Positions 26,567 through 35,814 of a DNA stretch of 64,000 nucleotides are shown here, in pieces (within the stretch, counting starts at the first letter, position 1; every line of letters starts with the position of its first letter). This stretch comes from an uncultured Prevotella sp. (GTDB lineage: Bacteria > Bacteroidota > Bacteroidia > Bacteroidales > Bacteroidaceae). A program made the position numbers and the translations under genes. The notes under the pieces are model-generated. The model made no database searches. It saw nothing but the letters and a program-made list of their open reading frames with translations, and was not told the DNA's origin. The stretch covers positions 1 through 64,000 of the forward strand of contig CALUFA010000005.1 of NCBI GenBank assembly GCA_944319795.1. The letters run 5' to 3'.

Positions 26567-27484
26567 ATGACCATCATAGACGCCCACTCGCATCTTTGGC
26601 TGCGCCAAGACACTGAATGGAACGGCATGCCGATAACCACGCGCCGGAACGGGCGCTCGTTCTTCCTCACCGAGGAAGTGCAGATGCTGCCGCCGTTCAT
26701 GATCGACGGCCGCAACACGGCCGAAGTGTTCCTTTCGAACATGGACTACGCCCAGGTTGGCGGAGCGGTAGTAGTGCAGGAGTTCATCGACGGACTGCAG
26801 AACGACTACCTCGAGACCGTAAAGAACACGTATCCCGACCGTTTCTTCGTGTTCGGCATGTGCGACTACTTCTCGCCCGACTTCCTCGAACAAGCACGCG
26901 GCTTGGCACGCCGCGGCTTCAAAGGGCTGGCCGTGCCCGGCCACAGGCTCATAACCGACAGCCGCAGGATAAGGTTCAACTCGCCCGAAATGATGTCGCT
27001 ATTCCACTTCATGGAAGACAACGGCATGACGCTCTCCGTCTGCCTCGCGCCCGAAAACCTACAAACGGGCGAAATGGAAGAAGTGATACAGGAATGCCCG
27101 AAGCTCAAAATAGCAATCGGACACTTCGGCATGGTTACCACGCCCGGCTGGGAACAGCAGATAAGGCTCGCCCGTTACGACAACGTAATGGTTGAGTCAG
27201 GAGGCATAACATGGCTTTTCAACAAAGAGTTTTACCCCTTCGCCGGAGCAGTAGACGCAATCAGGCAGGCCATAGACATGGTCGGAGCCGACAAACTGAT
27301 GTGGGGCTCCGACTATCCGCGCACCATCACGGCCATAACCTACAAGATGTCTTACGACTTCGTGTGCAAGTCAGACAAACTGTCCGACGACGAAAAGGCC
27401 CTCTTACTCGGCGGAAACGCCCGGCGCTTCTACGGATTCGACAAACTACCCGAACTACCCTACGTTAAGAATATGTCCGAATGA
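26567..27484 (+). CDS. amidohydrolase (sugar lactonase-like)
   Basis: A 305-residue metal-dependent hydrolase of the COG3618 amidohydrolase group, which includes L-fucono-1,5-lactonase. The N-terminal metal motif IDAHSHLW (residues 4-11), the IAIGHFG strand and the late WGSDYPR motif (Asp ligand) are intact. With the dehydrogenase upstream and FucP downstream, opening of a fuconolactone or galactonolactone is the likely reaction. Cytoplasmic, no signal peptide. Confidence 0.82.
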   Translation: MTIIDAHSHLWLRQDTEWNGMPITTRRNGRSFFLTEEVQMLPPFMIDGRNTAEVFLSNMDYAQVGGAVVVQEFIDGLQNDYLETVKNTYPDRFFVFGMCDYFSPDFLEQARGLARRGFKGLAVPGHRLITDSRRIRFNSPEMMSLFHFMEDNGMTLSVCLAPENLQTGEMEEVIQECPKLKIAIGHFGMVTTPGWEQQIRLARYDNVMVESGGITWLFNKEFYPFAGAVDAIRQAIDMVGADKLMWGSDYPRTITAITYKMSYDFVCKSDKLSDDEKALLLGGNARRFYGFDKLPELPYVKNMSE

Positions 27485-27495
27485 GACCATGAACG

Positions 27496-27575
27496 AAGAG
27501 GTAAGAGTTAAGAACAACAATCCGGCCGGACGACAAACGCGCAGGCATTGCCGGCTTTCTTAGCTCTTACTTCTT
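27496..27575. repeat. intergenic inverted repeat with TTAACTCTTA words
   Basis: AAGAGGTAAGAGTTAAGAA (27496-27514) pairs with TTCTTAGCTCTTACTTCTT (27557-27575) with two G-U type mismatches. The words resemble those of 63603-63687. Confidence 0.7.
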
Positions 27576-27620
27576 AAACATTACCTTAAAAATACTTTCT
27601 ACCTTAACAAGACCAAGAAA

Positions 27621-28874
27621 ATGCAACGCAACAAATATACGATACCATTGACGCTGATATTCTGCCTGTTCTTCCTTTGGGCGATAAGCAGCAACCTGCT
27701 CCCCACGATGATAAGGCAACTTATGAAGACATGCGAGCTGAACACCTTCGAGGCGTCGTTCACCGAGTCGGCATACTGGCTGGCATACTTCATATTCCCG
27801 ATACCCATAGCCATGTTCATGAAGCGTTACAGCTACAAGGCCGGAATAATCTTCGGCCTGTCGTTGGCGGCGTTGGGCGGATTCCTGTTTTTCCCGGCTT
27901 CGCTCGTCAAGTCATACTGGGTTTACCTATGCGTGTTCTTCGTCATAGCCACCGGCATGTGCTTCCTCGAGACCGCCGCCAACCCATACGTCACCGTGCT
28001 CGGCACGCCCAATACGGCCATAAGGCGCCTCAACCTCGCCCAATCGTTCAACGGCTTGGGCGCGTTCATATCCGCCATGTTCCTGAGCAAGCTCGTACTG
28101 AGCGGCAACAACTACACGCGCGAGACCCTTCCGGCCGACTTCGCCGGCGGCTGGGACGCCTACATACAGCAGGAAACCGAAGCGATGCGCCTGCCCTACT
28201 TGTTCCTCGGGCTGATGCTCGTCATCGTTGCGTTAGTGTTCGTGTTCACCAAGTTCCCCAAAATAGCCGACGAACAGGAAGCGGACAAGGCCGGCGGCAA
28301 ACAGAAACTTATCGACTTCGGCGCGCTCAGGCACCATAACCTGCGCTGGGGAGTTATCGCCCAGTTCTTCTACAACGGCGGACAGACGGCCATCAACAGC
28401 CTCTTCCTCGTTTACTGCTGCGTTTACGCCGGGCTCGACGAGGCCACGGCAACCACCTTCTTCGGCATTTACATGCTGGCGTTCCTCGCCGGCCGCTGGG
28501 TGGGCACGGCGCTGATGGTGAAGTTCAAGCCGCGCCACATGCTGCTGTTCTACTCGCTCATGCTCATGGCCCTTTGCATCGTGATAAGCATCTTCGGCGG
28601 AAACGTCGGCCTGTACGCCATGATTGCCGTATCGTTCTTCATGTCGATAATCTACCCCACGCAGTTCTCGCTGGCCCTGCAAGGACTCGGCGGACAGACC
28701 AAGAGCGGCTCGGCCTTCCTCGTAATGGCGATAGTTGGCAACGCATGCCTGCCCCAGCTTACGGCATACGTCATGCACATAAACGAGCACATGTACCAGA
28801 TAGCCTACCTCGTGCCGATGGTTTGCTTCGCATTCTGCGCCTACTACGGCTGGAAAGGCTATAAGCGGTCGTGA
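27621..28874 (+). CDS. fucP: FucP-type sugar:proton symporter (MFS)
   Basis: A 417-residue inner-membrane transporter of the FHS family with about twelve hydrophobic segments. TTYPE features include FFLWAISSNLLPTMIRQLM near the N-terminus, an ETAANPYVTVLG motif (about residues 115-126) with LAQSFNGLG soon after, and FYNGGQTAINS in the second half. FucP family members import L-fucose or related sugars with protons. The neighbourhood of a fucose-type dehydrogenase and lactonase favours L-fucose or L-galactose. Confidence 0.88.
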   Translation: MQRNKYTIPLTLIFCLFFLWAISSNLLPTMIRQLMKTCELNTFEASFTESAYWLAYFIFPIPIAMFMKRYSYKAGIIFGLSLAALGGFLFFPASLVKSYWVYLCVFFVIATGMCFLETAANPYVTVLGTPNTAIRRLNLAQSFNGLGAFISAMFLSKLVLSGNNYTRETLPADFAGGWDAYIQQETEAMRLPYLFLGLMLVIVALVFVFTKFPKIADEQEADKAGGKQKLIDFGALRHHNLRWGVIAQFFYNGGQTAINSLFLVYCCVYAGLDEATATTFFGIYMLAFLAGRWVGTALMVKFKPRHMLLFYSLMLMALCIVISIFGGNVGLYAMIAVSFFMSIIYPTQFSLALQGLGGQTKSGSAFLVMAIVGNACLPQLTAYVMHINEHMYQIAYLVPMVCFAFCAYYGWKGYKRS

Positions 28875-28998
28875 GGTTGCACGGTTTATTAAGTGACTGA
28901 AGGTTCTACGGCATGAAGGTTTTAAGGTCTGAAGGTTCGCCATGCAACCTTACGCCCATACGCCCGGACAACCTTGAGCCTTGACAACCTACAAACTT
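28875..28998. repeat. low-complexity ACGGTT-type repeat region
   Basis: Words such as gaggttgcacgg, gaaggttctacgg and gaaggttttaagg are followed by complementary words (caaccttacgcc, caaccttgagcc, caacctac), giving a loose inverted repeat in the gap between fucP and the dehydrogenase. Confidence 0.55.
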
Positions 28999-29048
28999 AC
29001 GGCCCGACGACCAAATAAAGAAACGACTATAAAACAAATAAAACAACA

Positions 29049-30065
29049 ATGAAAGCAGTACGCATAACGGCTCCTATGGAAATAGGCGTAGCCGAAATCG
29101 AAAAGCCGGAACTGAAAGCCGGCGAAGTATTGGTGAGAATAAAGTATGTAGGTTTTTGCGGTTCCGACCTCAACACGTACCTCGGACGCAACCCGATGGT
29201 GAAGATGCCGGTAGTGCCCGGCCACGAGGTTGGCGCCGTGATAGAAGAGGTAGGAAGCGAGGTGCCGGCCGAACTCAAGAAAGGCATGACCGTAACGCTC
29301 AACCCTTACACCAACTGCGGCAAGTGCGCCTCGTGCCGCAACGGGCGCTATAACGCCTGCGAGCACAATGAGACGCTCGGCGTGCAGAGGCAAGGCGTAA
29401 TGTGCGAGTACGCCGTGCTGCCCTGGCAGAAAATCATTCCGGCCGAAGGAATACCCTTGCGCACATGCGCGCTGATCGAGCCTATGAGCGTAGGTTTCCA
29501 CGCTGTGTCGCGCGCCGAGGTGACCGACAACAGCACGGTGATGGTAATCGGCTGCGGCATGGTAGGCCTCGGAGCCGTGATGCGCGCCTCGCTGCGCGGA
29601 GCGACGGTAATAGCCGCCGACATCGACGACGAGAAATTAGCGCTGGCGCGCGAAGCCGGAGCCACTTATACAATCAACACAATGACTGAAGACGTACACG
29701 TATGCGTACAGCAGATAACCGACGGATACGGCGCCGACGTCGTGATAGAAGCCGTAGGCAGCCCTGCTACATACGTAATGGCGGTGAACGAAGTGGCCTT
29801 CACCGGAGTCGTGACATGCATCGGGTATTCGAAGAACGACGTGTCGTTCCAGACGAAACTGTTCGTACAAAAGGAAATCGACATCCGCGGTTCACGCAAC
29901 GCTACGCCCTCAGACTTCCGCGCAGTCATAAATTGCGTGAAGACAAACCGTTACCCCGTAGAGAAGTTCATATCCAAGGTAGTATCTCCCGAAGGCGCGG
30001 CCGACGCCATGAAGCAGTGGAGCGAGCAGCCGGGCAAGGTGTTCAGGATACTTGTCGAGTTTTAA
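29049..30065 (+). CDS. zinc-dependent alcohol dehydrogenase
   Basis: A 338-residue medium-chain dehydrogenase. The catalytic-zinc region GFCGSD (about residues 37-42) and GHE, the structural-zinc loop CGKCASCRNGRYNAC, and the Rossmann fold VIGCGMVGLGAVM are all present. It is closest in appearance to the threonine/sorbitol/galactitol dehydrogenase group. In this cluster it may oxidise a sugar acid or alcohol intermediate downstream of the lactonase, but its substrate is an inference. Last gene of the presumed sugar-oxidation group. Confidence 0.85.
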   Translation: MKAVRITAPMEIGVAEIEKPELKAGEVLVRIKYVGFCGSDLNTYLGRNPMVKMPVVPGHEVGAVIEEVGSEVPAELKKGMTVTLNPYTNCGKCASCRNGRYNACEHNETLGVQRQGVMCEYAVLPWQKIIPAEGIPLRTCALIEPMSVGFHAVSRAEVTDNSTVMVIGCGMVGLGAVMRASLRGATVIAADIDDEKLALAREAGATYTINTMTEDVHVCVQQITDGYGADVVIEAVGSPATYVMAVNEVAFTGVVTCIGYSKNDVSFQTKLFVQKEIDIRGSRNATPSDFRAVINCVKTNRYPVEKFISKVVSPEGAADAMKQWSEQPGKVFRILVEF

Positions 30066-30129
30066 GCGCAACCGCTTGACATACAGAGACTTTTCCGGTT
30101 AAAGCGTTTTCGCCCGGAAAGCCTCGCGC

Positions 30130-30217
30130 AAAAGGCATCCTTTTACGTTGCAAAATGCCGTCTTTCAGCTTGTGAGAGACGGCATTTTACGTCGTAAAAG
30201 GCAACCTTTTGCAAAAC
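30130..30217. repeat. four-unit 22-nt quasi-palindrome array (copy D)
   Basis: Units start at 30130, 30152, 30174 and 30196. Cores: aaaaggcatcctttt, aaaatgccgtctttc, gagagacggcatttt, aaaaggcaacctttt. Units 2 and 3 are complementary over 15 nt with one mismatch. It begins 65 nt after the dehydrogenase stop. Confidence 0.9.
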
Positions 30218-30335
30218 GGATGGAAACGAAGCGCCAAATCCCCGCCAAAGGCTTCGCCATCGAACGATGTTAAATGTAACAAATACACTACATAAACCGC
30301 CTTTTCGTTAAAAACAGTAGAATAATTATATAAAA

Positions 30336-30368
30336 ATTTTTGTAATTTATATCTTTTTCGTAAATTTG
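30336..30368 (+). promoter_or_regulatory. promoter of the secreted GEVED protein
   Basis: A TTTTTG run ending at 30342, an 18-nt spacer and TAAATTTG at 30361-30368. Confidence 0.6.
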
Positions 30369-30373
30369 CACCG

Positions 30374-30438
30374 TTGTTACGGGGTAGCCCTTGAAGCGGG
30401 TTAAAGTGGCAGCCGCATTGAAACAGCTCCCGTAACAA
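30374..30438 (+). other. structured 5' leader element
   Basis: A perfect 10-bp stem, TTGTTACGGG (30374-30383) with CCCGTAACAA (30429-30438), closes a 45-nt internal region with a smaller agccc/gggtt hairpin. It begins within a few bases of the predicted transcription start and lies about 80 nt before the start codon. It does not match a riboswitch class I can recognise. Confidence 0.5.
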
Positions 30439-30516
30439 AACGAGCTCGTAAAAGATACATATAATCTGACGTTTCACAGATTTCTGCCACCAAAACCAAA
30501 CTAACATTATTACATT

Positions 30517-33255
30517 ATGAAGAAAATTTGCGTCTTGGGCATGCTGTTCGCATTTGCTGTTGTAATGTTCGCACAGCCGGGACCATCGCCCAAAATCTTG
30601 TCAAAAAACAAATTCGGACAAGTAACCGTTGGTAAGGGCAACATGATGAGCGTGAACCTTATGGGGTTGAAAAAAGCCGCAAGGGACGTAACGCCGCAAG
30701 ACCTTTTAGGATGTACGGAAGGAACCGTGTTCGGACACGAGTACACGGACGACGTAGCGTGGTCGGGTTCGGCAAGCGCCGACGCCGGACGCCCCGACTA
30801 CGGAATGGAGTTCTACCAGTATTTCGAAGGCTGCTATAATACCTTTAATAAGGTACGCTTCTTCGGATTCTTCAACTATTACGACGGCGAAAACTGGATA
30901 TATTGCAACGAGCGCGGAGCCATAAACGAGGACGGCGAAATGACCCAACCCGTAACTTTCGTCGTAGGAGTGTATGAGGAAGACGAAAACGGGCTGCCCG
31001 GAAAGTGCGTGCTTAAGAAAGAAGTCGACATCACCGGCGAACAGACGGGCGTACAGCTCGGCGACGAATCGGCCGGATATACAAGCATCTACGCCTTCGA
31101 CGCCGACCTCGGCGAAGACATAAAGATGGAGCACGGCTTCATACAGATAAACGCCAAGGACATGGGCGACAGCCCCTCGTGCTGGTTCGCACTGTTCGTC
31201 GGCGGCGACGGAACGGCCTACCAGAAGTATATCAGCGACGGCGGCTACTCCGGACAGTTGCCTGCATTCTACTGCCTGTACGGCGACGGCAGCCTCAATG
31301 CGCAAAAGGCGCTGAAGGTTGAAAGGTTCCTCTCGCCCGCTGCATCAAGCGACAAGAAGTACGACAAGGTGCAAGTAGAGGTTATGAACATCGGCGGCGA
31401 TGAAATAAGCGACGCCATGCTGGAGCTGTATCTCGACGGCAAGCTCGTGGCTACGGAACCCGTCAACGCCGCGATAGAATCGCTCGAGACCTACAAGTAC
31501 ACTTTCGAAGCAAGGGTTGACTGCTCAGGCGGCGAGCATGAAATAACAGTCAAGAACGTGACCCCGGGCGACGAAAAGACCGGTCGCGAATCGCTCTCAA
31601 TGACAGTCGGAAGTGTATCGGCCAGCGAATACGAAGAGTCATACGCCATAATTCCCGGCGAAATCAACATAACGAACGTGACGCTCGGAACAATCAACAA
31701 CACGACCGAGGGCTCGGAATACAGCGACTTCACAAGCCAAAAGACCGCAATCACCCCCGACGACGAGCTTGCACTGAGCGTAACGGTAGCAAGCACAGAC
31801 TATGAACCGGCCGTAGGGGCATGGATCGACTGGAACGGCGACTATGCGTTCGGTTACGACGAGGAAGTAGTATTCGACAACGTAACCGACAACGGAGACA
31901 GTACGACGACGGCAACGGCCAAGATAACCGTTCCCGAAGGCGCGACGCTTGGCGACAAGCGCATGCGCATCATCGCCTCGACGTTCAGCCCGAGCGCCGT
32001 CGGCGGATACTACATGGGCGAGACCGAAGACTACACCGTAAGCGTAGAGGTTTCACCCAACGACCCGCTGATAAGCGTAGCCGAGAGCTACATAGAGGAA
32101 ACCACGAACGGCGAAGCCAAGACGAGGGAACTGACCGTAAGCAACAACGGCAACGGAACTCTCAACGCCGACATTAAGTACTGCTATGTACTGCCCTACG
32201 CCCCGACGAACGACTACTCGATGAGCAAAAACGCACCGGCAAGAAAGGCCGGCGACAAGGCCGGCGTGAAGTTTGCCTACAAAGCTGCGGCCAAGAAGGA
32301 AGCGCCAAAAGCCGGCACCGAGGCACAATACGTGCTGAGGTACGACAACGGCTACCAAGGCTGCATAGGCATCACAAACTACGACGAGTGCACATACACG
32401 AGCTACTATCCCGGCAAGATGCTCGCAAGCATCAGCGGCATGACCATATCGAGCGTTGACGTGTACGTAGGCGACATACCGACCAAAGGCACGAGCATCG
32501 TAATATACGGACAGGACAAACAGTCTGCATGGGGAACGCTGCTGGCGGAGAAAACGTTCACTCCTACGGAATACTCATGGAACCACGTAGAGCTTGACGC
32601 TCCCGTCGAAATAAGCAACACCGACCTTTGGGTCGGCGTGAAGATGAGCGGCTTCGAGACCGACAAATACTACATCGGCATCGACAACGGGCCTGCCGTA
32701 GAAGGCTTCGGCGACATCATAAACATCGAAGGCAGCTCATGGTGGTCTATGGCCGACCTCGGACTCGACTACAACTACTGCATCCGTGCCAACGTTACCG
32801 GCACGCCGACCGCCGCAATCAGCTGGCTCAGCCTTGATAAGGAACAAATGGACGTAGCCGTAGGACAAAGCGGAAAGGTGAACATGACGCTCAGTCCGCA
32901 AGGACTCGATAAGGGCCTTTACGAGGCGTATGTCGAGATAAGCAGCAACGACAAGTTCACGCCGACAGTGAAAATACCGGTTTACATGATCAACGGCACC
33001 GTAACGGGCATTTCGCTAAATGAAAACGGCAACGCAAACGTAAGAATCAACGGCGGCAACCTAACCGTAAGCGGAGACAAGGAAATAGCAAGCGTAGCCG
33101 TATACAACCTCAACGGCCAAACCGTTAAGAACGCCAAGGCTGCCGGCAAGCAAGCAACCATAAGCCTTAACGGACTCGCCAAGGGCGTATATATAATAAA
33201 GGTGGCGTTTGCTGACGGTTCGGCAAGCACGGTAAAAGTGCCTGTTCTGAAATAA
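30517..33255 (+). CDS. secreted GEVED-domain protein with T9SS-type C-terminal tail
   Basis: A 912-residue exported protein. A signal peptide (about residues 1-19, ending MFAQP) is followed by a jelly-roll-like region, a CARDB-like segment (about 260-370), a GEVED domain (WIDWNGDYAFGYDEEVVFDN to GETEDYTVSVE, about 430-510) and further beta-rich modules. The last about 80 residues form a Por-type sorting domain, with VYNLNGQTVKNA and GLAKGVYIIKV. Such proteins are moved across the outer membrane by the type IX secretion system and attached to the cell surface. The ligand or substrate is unknown. It has its own promoter and a long structured leader. Confidence 0.85.
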   Translation: MKKICVLGMLFAFAVVMFAQPGPSPKILSKNKFGQVTVGKGNMMSVNLMGLKKAARDVTPQDLLGCTEGTVFGHEYTDDVAWSGSASADAGRPDYGMEFYQYFEGCYNTFNKVRFFGFFNYYDGENWIYCNERGAINEDGEMTQPVTFVVGVYEEDENGLPGKCVLKKEVDITGEQTGVQLGDESAGYTSIYAFDADLGEDIKMEHGFIQINAKDMGDSPSCWFALFVGGDGTAYQKYISDGGYSGQLPAFYCLYGDGSLNAQKALKVERFLSPAASSDKKYDKVQVEVMNIGGDEISDAMLELYLDGKLVATEPVNAAIESLETYKYTFEARVDCSGGEHEITVKNVTPGDEKTGRESLSMTVGSVSASEYEESYAIIPGEINITNVTLGTINNTTEGSEYSDFTSQKTAITPDDELALSVTVASTDYEPAVGAWIDWNGDYAFGYDEEVVFDNVTDNGDSTTTATAKITVPEGATLGDKRMRIIASTFSPSAVGGYYMGETEDYTVSVEVSPNDPLISVAESYIEETTNGEAKTRELTVSNNGNGTLNADIKYCYVLPYAPTNDYSMSKNAPARKAGDKAGVKFAYKAAAKKEAPKAGTEAQYVLRYDNGYQGCIGITNYDECTYTSYYPGKMLASISGMTISSVDVYVGDIPTKGTSIVIYGQDKQSAWGTLLAEKTFTPTEYSWNHVELDAPVEISNTDLWVGVKMSGFETDKYYIGIDNGPAVEGFGDIINIEGSSWWSMADLGLDYNYCIRANVTGTPTAAISWLSLDKEQMDVAVGQSGKVNMTLSPQGLDKGLYEAYVEISSNDKFTPTVKIPVYMINGTVTGISLNENGNANVRINGGNLTVSGDKEIASVAVYNLNGQTVKNAKAAGKQATISLNGLAKGVYIIKVAFADGSASTVKVPVLK

Positions 33256-33346
33256 GGCAGTGCCACACCGGCACCAAAAGCGGAACAAAGCGATATAACA
33301 ACCGATTGAGATTTTAACTACTTTCCCAAAAGGAAAGAGCGGCAGG

Positions 33347-33377
33347 ACCGCCCGGATGCGCCGTGCATCCGGGCGGT
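33347..33377 (+). terminator. intrinsic terminator after the GEVED protein
   Basis: ACCGCCCGGATGC (33347-33359) pairs perfectly with GCATCCGGGCGGT (33365-33377), followed by TCATTTT. Confidence 0.8.
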
Positions 33378-33518
33378 TCATTTTACATGTTGCAAATAAA
33401 AGCACGCACACAACGCACAAGGACCGACATAAAACGCACACGGAACACGGCATATACTACTCAAAAAACACAATAAAAAAATTATCCGCGAAATTTCGAT
33501 TATTACAACTAAATTAGT

Positions 33519-33526
33519 TATCTTTG
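33519..33526 (+). promoter_or_regulatory. -7 element of the lplA/gcv promoter
   Basis: TATCTTTG about 78 nt upstream of the lplA ATG; the -33 region is poor. The rest of 33378-33603 holds nothing else I recognise. Confidence 0.5.
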
Positions 33527-33603
33527 TACGGATTAATGCACATCCGCTAAAAACCATAATTAACCATTTGACACGTTGTGCCGGCATAAACTTGAAAAAC
33601 TGA

Positions 33604-34581
33604 ATGATATACATAACTTTACCGGAAGAAAAGACACGAAAAGCATCGTTTTATCTGGCAATGGAAGAATACGTTGCCCGCAACATAACGAATGACGATT
33701 GCCTTTTCTGCTGGCAAGTGGAGCCGTCGGTCGTAATAGGCCGCAACCAACTGATAGCCAACGAAGTCAACGTTGATTACTGCCGTGAGCACGGAATACA
33801 AGTGTTCCGCCGCAAAAGCGGAGGCGGATGCATTTACGCCGACAAGGGCAACGTTATGTTTTCGTTCATCACAGACGGTGGGAACGTAGGCTTTGCCTTC
33901 AACCGTTACATCGGCATGATGGTGCTGATGCTCAGACGGTTGGGAGCCGACGCTTCAGCCACCGGACGCAACGACATACTTGTAGGCGGCAAGAAAGTGT
34001 CGGGCAACGCCTTCTACCATCTGCCAGGACGCAGCATCGTACACGGCACCATGCTATACGACACAGACATGGAGAACATGCTGAAAAGCATCACCCCGAC
34101 CGGCGACAAGCTCGAAAGCAAAGGCGTAGGGAGCGTAAGGCAGCGCATAACGCTGCTGAAAGACCACATCAACGCCGGCATGGAAGAGCTGAAGGCTTAC
34201 ATGAAAGCCAACTTATGCGACGACCGACATGCGCTTACGGCCGACGACGTAAGAAAGATTGAAGAGCTTGAACGGGAAACATACCTGTCACCCGGCTTCA
34301 TACAAGGCAACAACCCTCGCCATGCGCTGACGCGGATGCGCAGGATTGACGGCGTAGGCGGAATTGAGGCGCACATCGACATGAAAGGCGACACGATAAA
34401 GAACATCGCCTTAAGCGGCGACTTCTTCACAACAGGCGACGTCGACAAAGCCATACTTGACCGTCTAAGGAACGTAAGGCTCGACAAGAATGATATAGCA
34501 AAGGCCCTGCCCGAAGAACTCGAAGGCGTGATAATGAACCTTAGGAAGGACGATTTTGTCAGCCTGCTGACCGACGACTGA
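33604..34581 (+). CDS. lplA: lipoate-protein ligase
   Basis: A 325-residue enzyme that activates lipoate with ATP and attaches it to lipoyl domains. The conserved RRKSGGGCIYADKGN loop and the GGKKVSGNAFY motif with the key Lys are present, and the C-terminal LplA accessory domain appears complete. It lies 31 nt upstream of gcvT and heads a glycine cleavage cluster, so GcvH is its obvious substrate. Confidence 0.95.
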   Translation: MIYITLPEEKTRKASFYLAMEEYVARNITNDDCLFCWQVEPSVVIGRNQLIANEVNVDYCREHGIQVFRRKSGGGCIYADKGNVMFSFITDGGNVGFAFNRYIGMMVLMLRRLGADASATGRNDILVGGKKVSGNAFYHLPGRSIVHGTMLYDTDMENMLKSITPTGDKLESKGVGSVRQRITLLKDHINAGMEELKAYMKANLCDDRHALTADDVRKIEELERETYLSPGFIQGNNPRHALTRMRRIDGVGGIEAHIDMKGDTIKNIALSGDFFTTGDVDKAILDRLRNVRLDKNDIAKALPEELEGVIMNLRKDDFVSLLTDD

Positions 34582-34612
34582 TACAAAAAAACGAATAACC
34601 TAAATAATTATT

Positions 34613-35704
34613 ATGGAAAATAAAAAGACCTGTCTCTACGACAAGCATGTGGCGTTGGGCGCGCTTATGCAGCCTTTCGCCGGTTTCGACATGCCGATCC
34701 AGTATTCATCTATCATCGACGAGCACAACGCCGTGCGCACCGACTGCGGCGTGTTCGACGTTTCCCACATGGGCGAAGCCGTCGTAACCGGGCCTGACGC
34801 CGAGCGTTACGTCAACCACATCTTCACCAACGATGTAAGCGCGATAAAAACCGGGCAAGTACTTTACGGCATGATGCTGTACCCCGACGGCGGAACGGTA
34901 GACGACCTGCTGGTTTACAGGATGGGCGACGAGGAGTTCTTCCTCGTTATAAACGCCTCCAACACAGACAAGGACATTGCTTGGATGAAGGACAATGCCG
35001 AAGGATTCGACGTGACGGTAGAAGACGCGTCGCCACGTTACGGGCAGTTGGCCGTGCAAGGCCCCAACGCCGAGACTGTCGTTAAAGAAGTGTTGGGACT
35101 TGAATGTAAGGAACTTACGTTCTACACGTCAAAAACAGTCGCAGTAAACGGCAAGGAGGTAATTGTAAGCCGCACAGGATACACGGGTGAAGACGGATTC
35201 GAGATATACTGCGAGCCTGAACTGGTAGTCGCCTTTTGGGATAAGCTGATGGCGAGCGGGCGCTGCAAACCGTGCGGATTGGGATGCCGCGACACGTTGC
35301 GTTTCGAAGTAGGCCTGCCATTGTACGGCAACGAGCTGAGCAAGGACATCAGCCCGGTTATGGCCGGATTAAGCATGTTCTGCAAGTTAGACAAGGCCGA
35401 ATTCATCGGCAAGGATGCCGTAGCCGGACAGAAAGCCAACGGCATAGGCCGGAAAGTAATAGGCATCGAGCTTGCCGAGCACGCCGTTCCGCGTCATGGT
35501 TACAACGTAATCTGCGACGGTAAAGTAATCGGTACAGTAACCACAGGCTACCAATCAATCTCCACCCACAAGAGCGTCTGCATGGCATTGGTCGACGCAG
35601 CCTACTCAAAATTAGGCACACAGGTTGAAGTACAAATACGTAAGAAGACGTTCGCAGGAACTGTTGTAAAGAAAAGATTCTACGACAAGCATTATAAAAA
35701 ATAA
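34613..35704 (+). CDS. gcvT: aminomethyltransferase (glycine cleavage T protein)
   Basis: A 363-residue T protein that transfers the methylene group from aminomethyl-lipoyl-GcvH to tetrahydrofolate, releasing ammonia. The N-terminal GFDMPIQYSSI, the folate-binding Asp in the FTNDVSAIKTGQVLYGMML block and the C-terminal beta-barrel domain are as in the family, and length is normal. It is separated from gcvH by 110 nt containing an inverted repeat. Confidence 0.96.
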   Translation: MENKKTCLYDKHVALGALMQPFAGFDMPIQYSSIIDEHNAVRTDCGVFDVSHMGEAVVTGPDAERYVNHIFTNDVSAIKTGQVLYGMMLYPDGGTVDDLLVYRMGDEEFFLVINASNTDKDIAWMKDNAEGFDVTVEDASPRYGQLAVQGPNAETVVKEVLGLECKELTFYTSKTVAVNGKEVIVSRTGYTGEDGFEIYCEPELVVAFWDKLMASGRCKPCGLGCRDTLRFEVGLPLYGNELSKDISPVMAGLSMFCKLDKAEFIGKDAVAGQKANGIGRKVIGIELAEHAVPRHGYNVICDGKVIGTVTTGYQSISTHKSVCMALVDAAYSKLGTQVEVQIRKKTFAGTVVKKRFYDKHYKK

Positions 35705-35709
35705 ATATA

Positions 35710-35799
35710 AGGTTATGTGGTTTTAAGGCCATAAGGTTTTACGGTCATCACCGTAAAAACACAACCTCTAAACCGTATAACCCCAAAACCGTATAACCG
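35710..35799. repeat. ACGGTT-type inverted repeat between gcvT and gcvH
   Basis: TTTTACGGT (35737-35745) and ACCGTAAAA (35750-35758) form a tight hairpin, extended outward by ggttatgtggttttaagg and aaccgtataacc words. Confidence 0.7.
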
Positions 35800-35814
35800 A
35801 AAAAATTAAATATT

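Noticed and set aside
30361..30516. Cobalamin or other known riboswitch upstream of the GEVED protein
   Set aside because: No B12 box or other class-specific core could be found; kept only as an unclassified structured leader.
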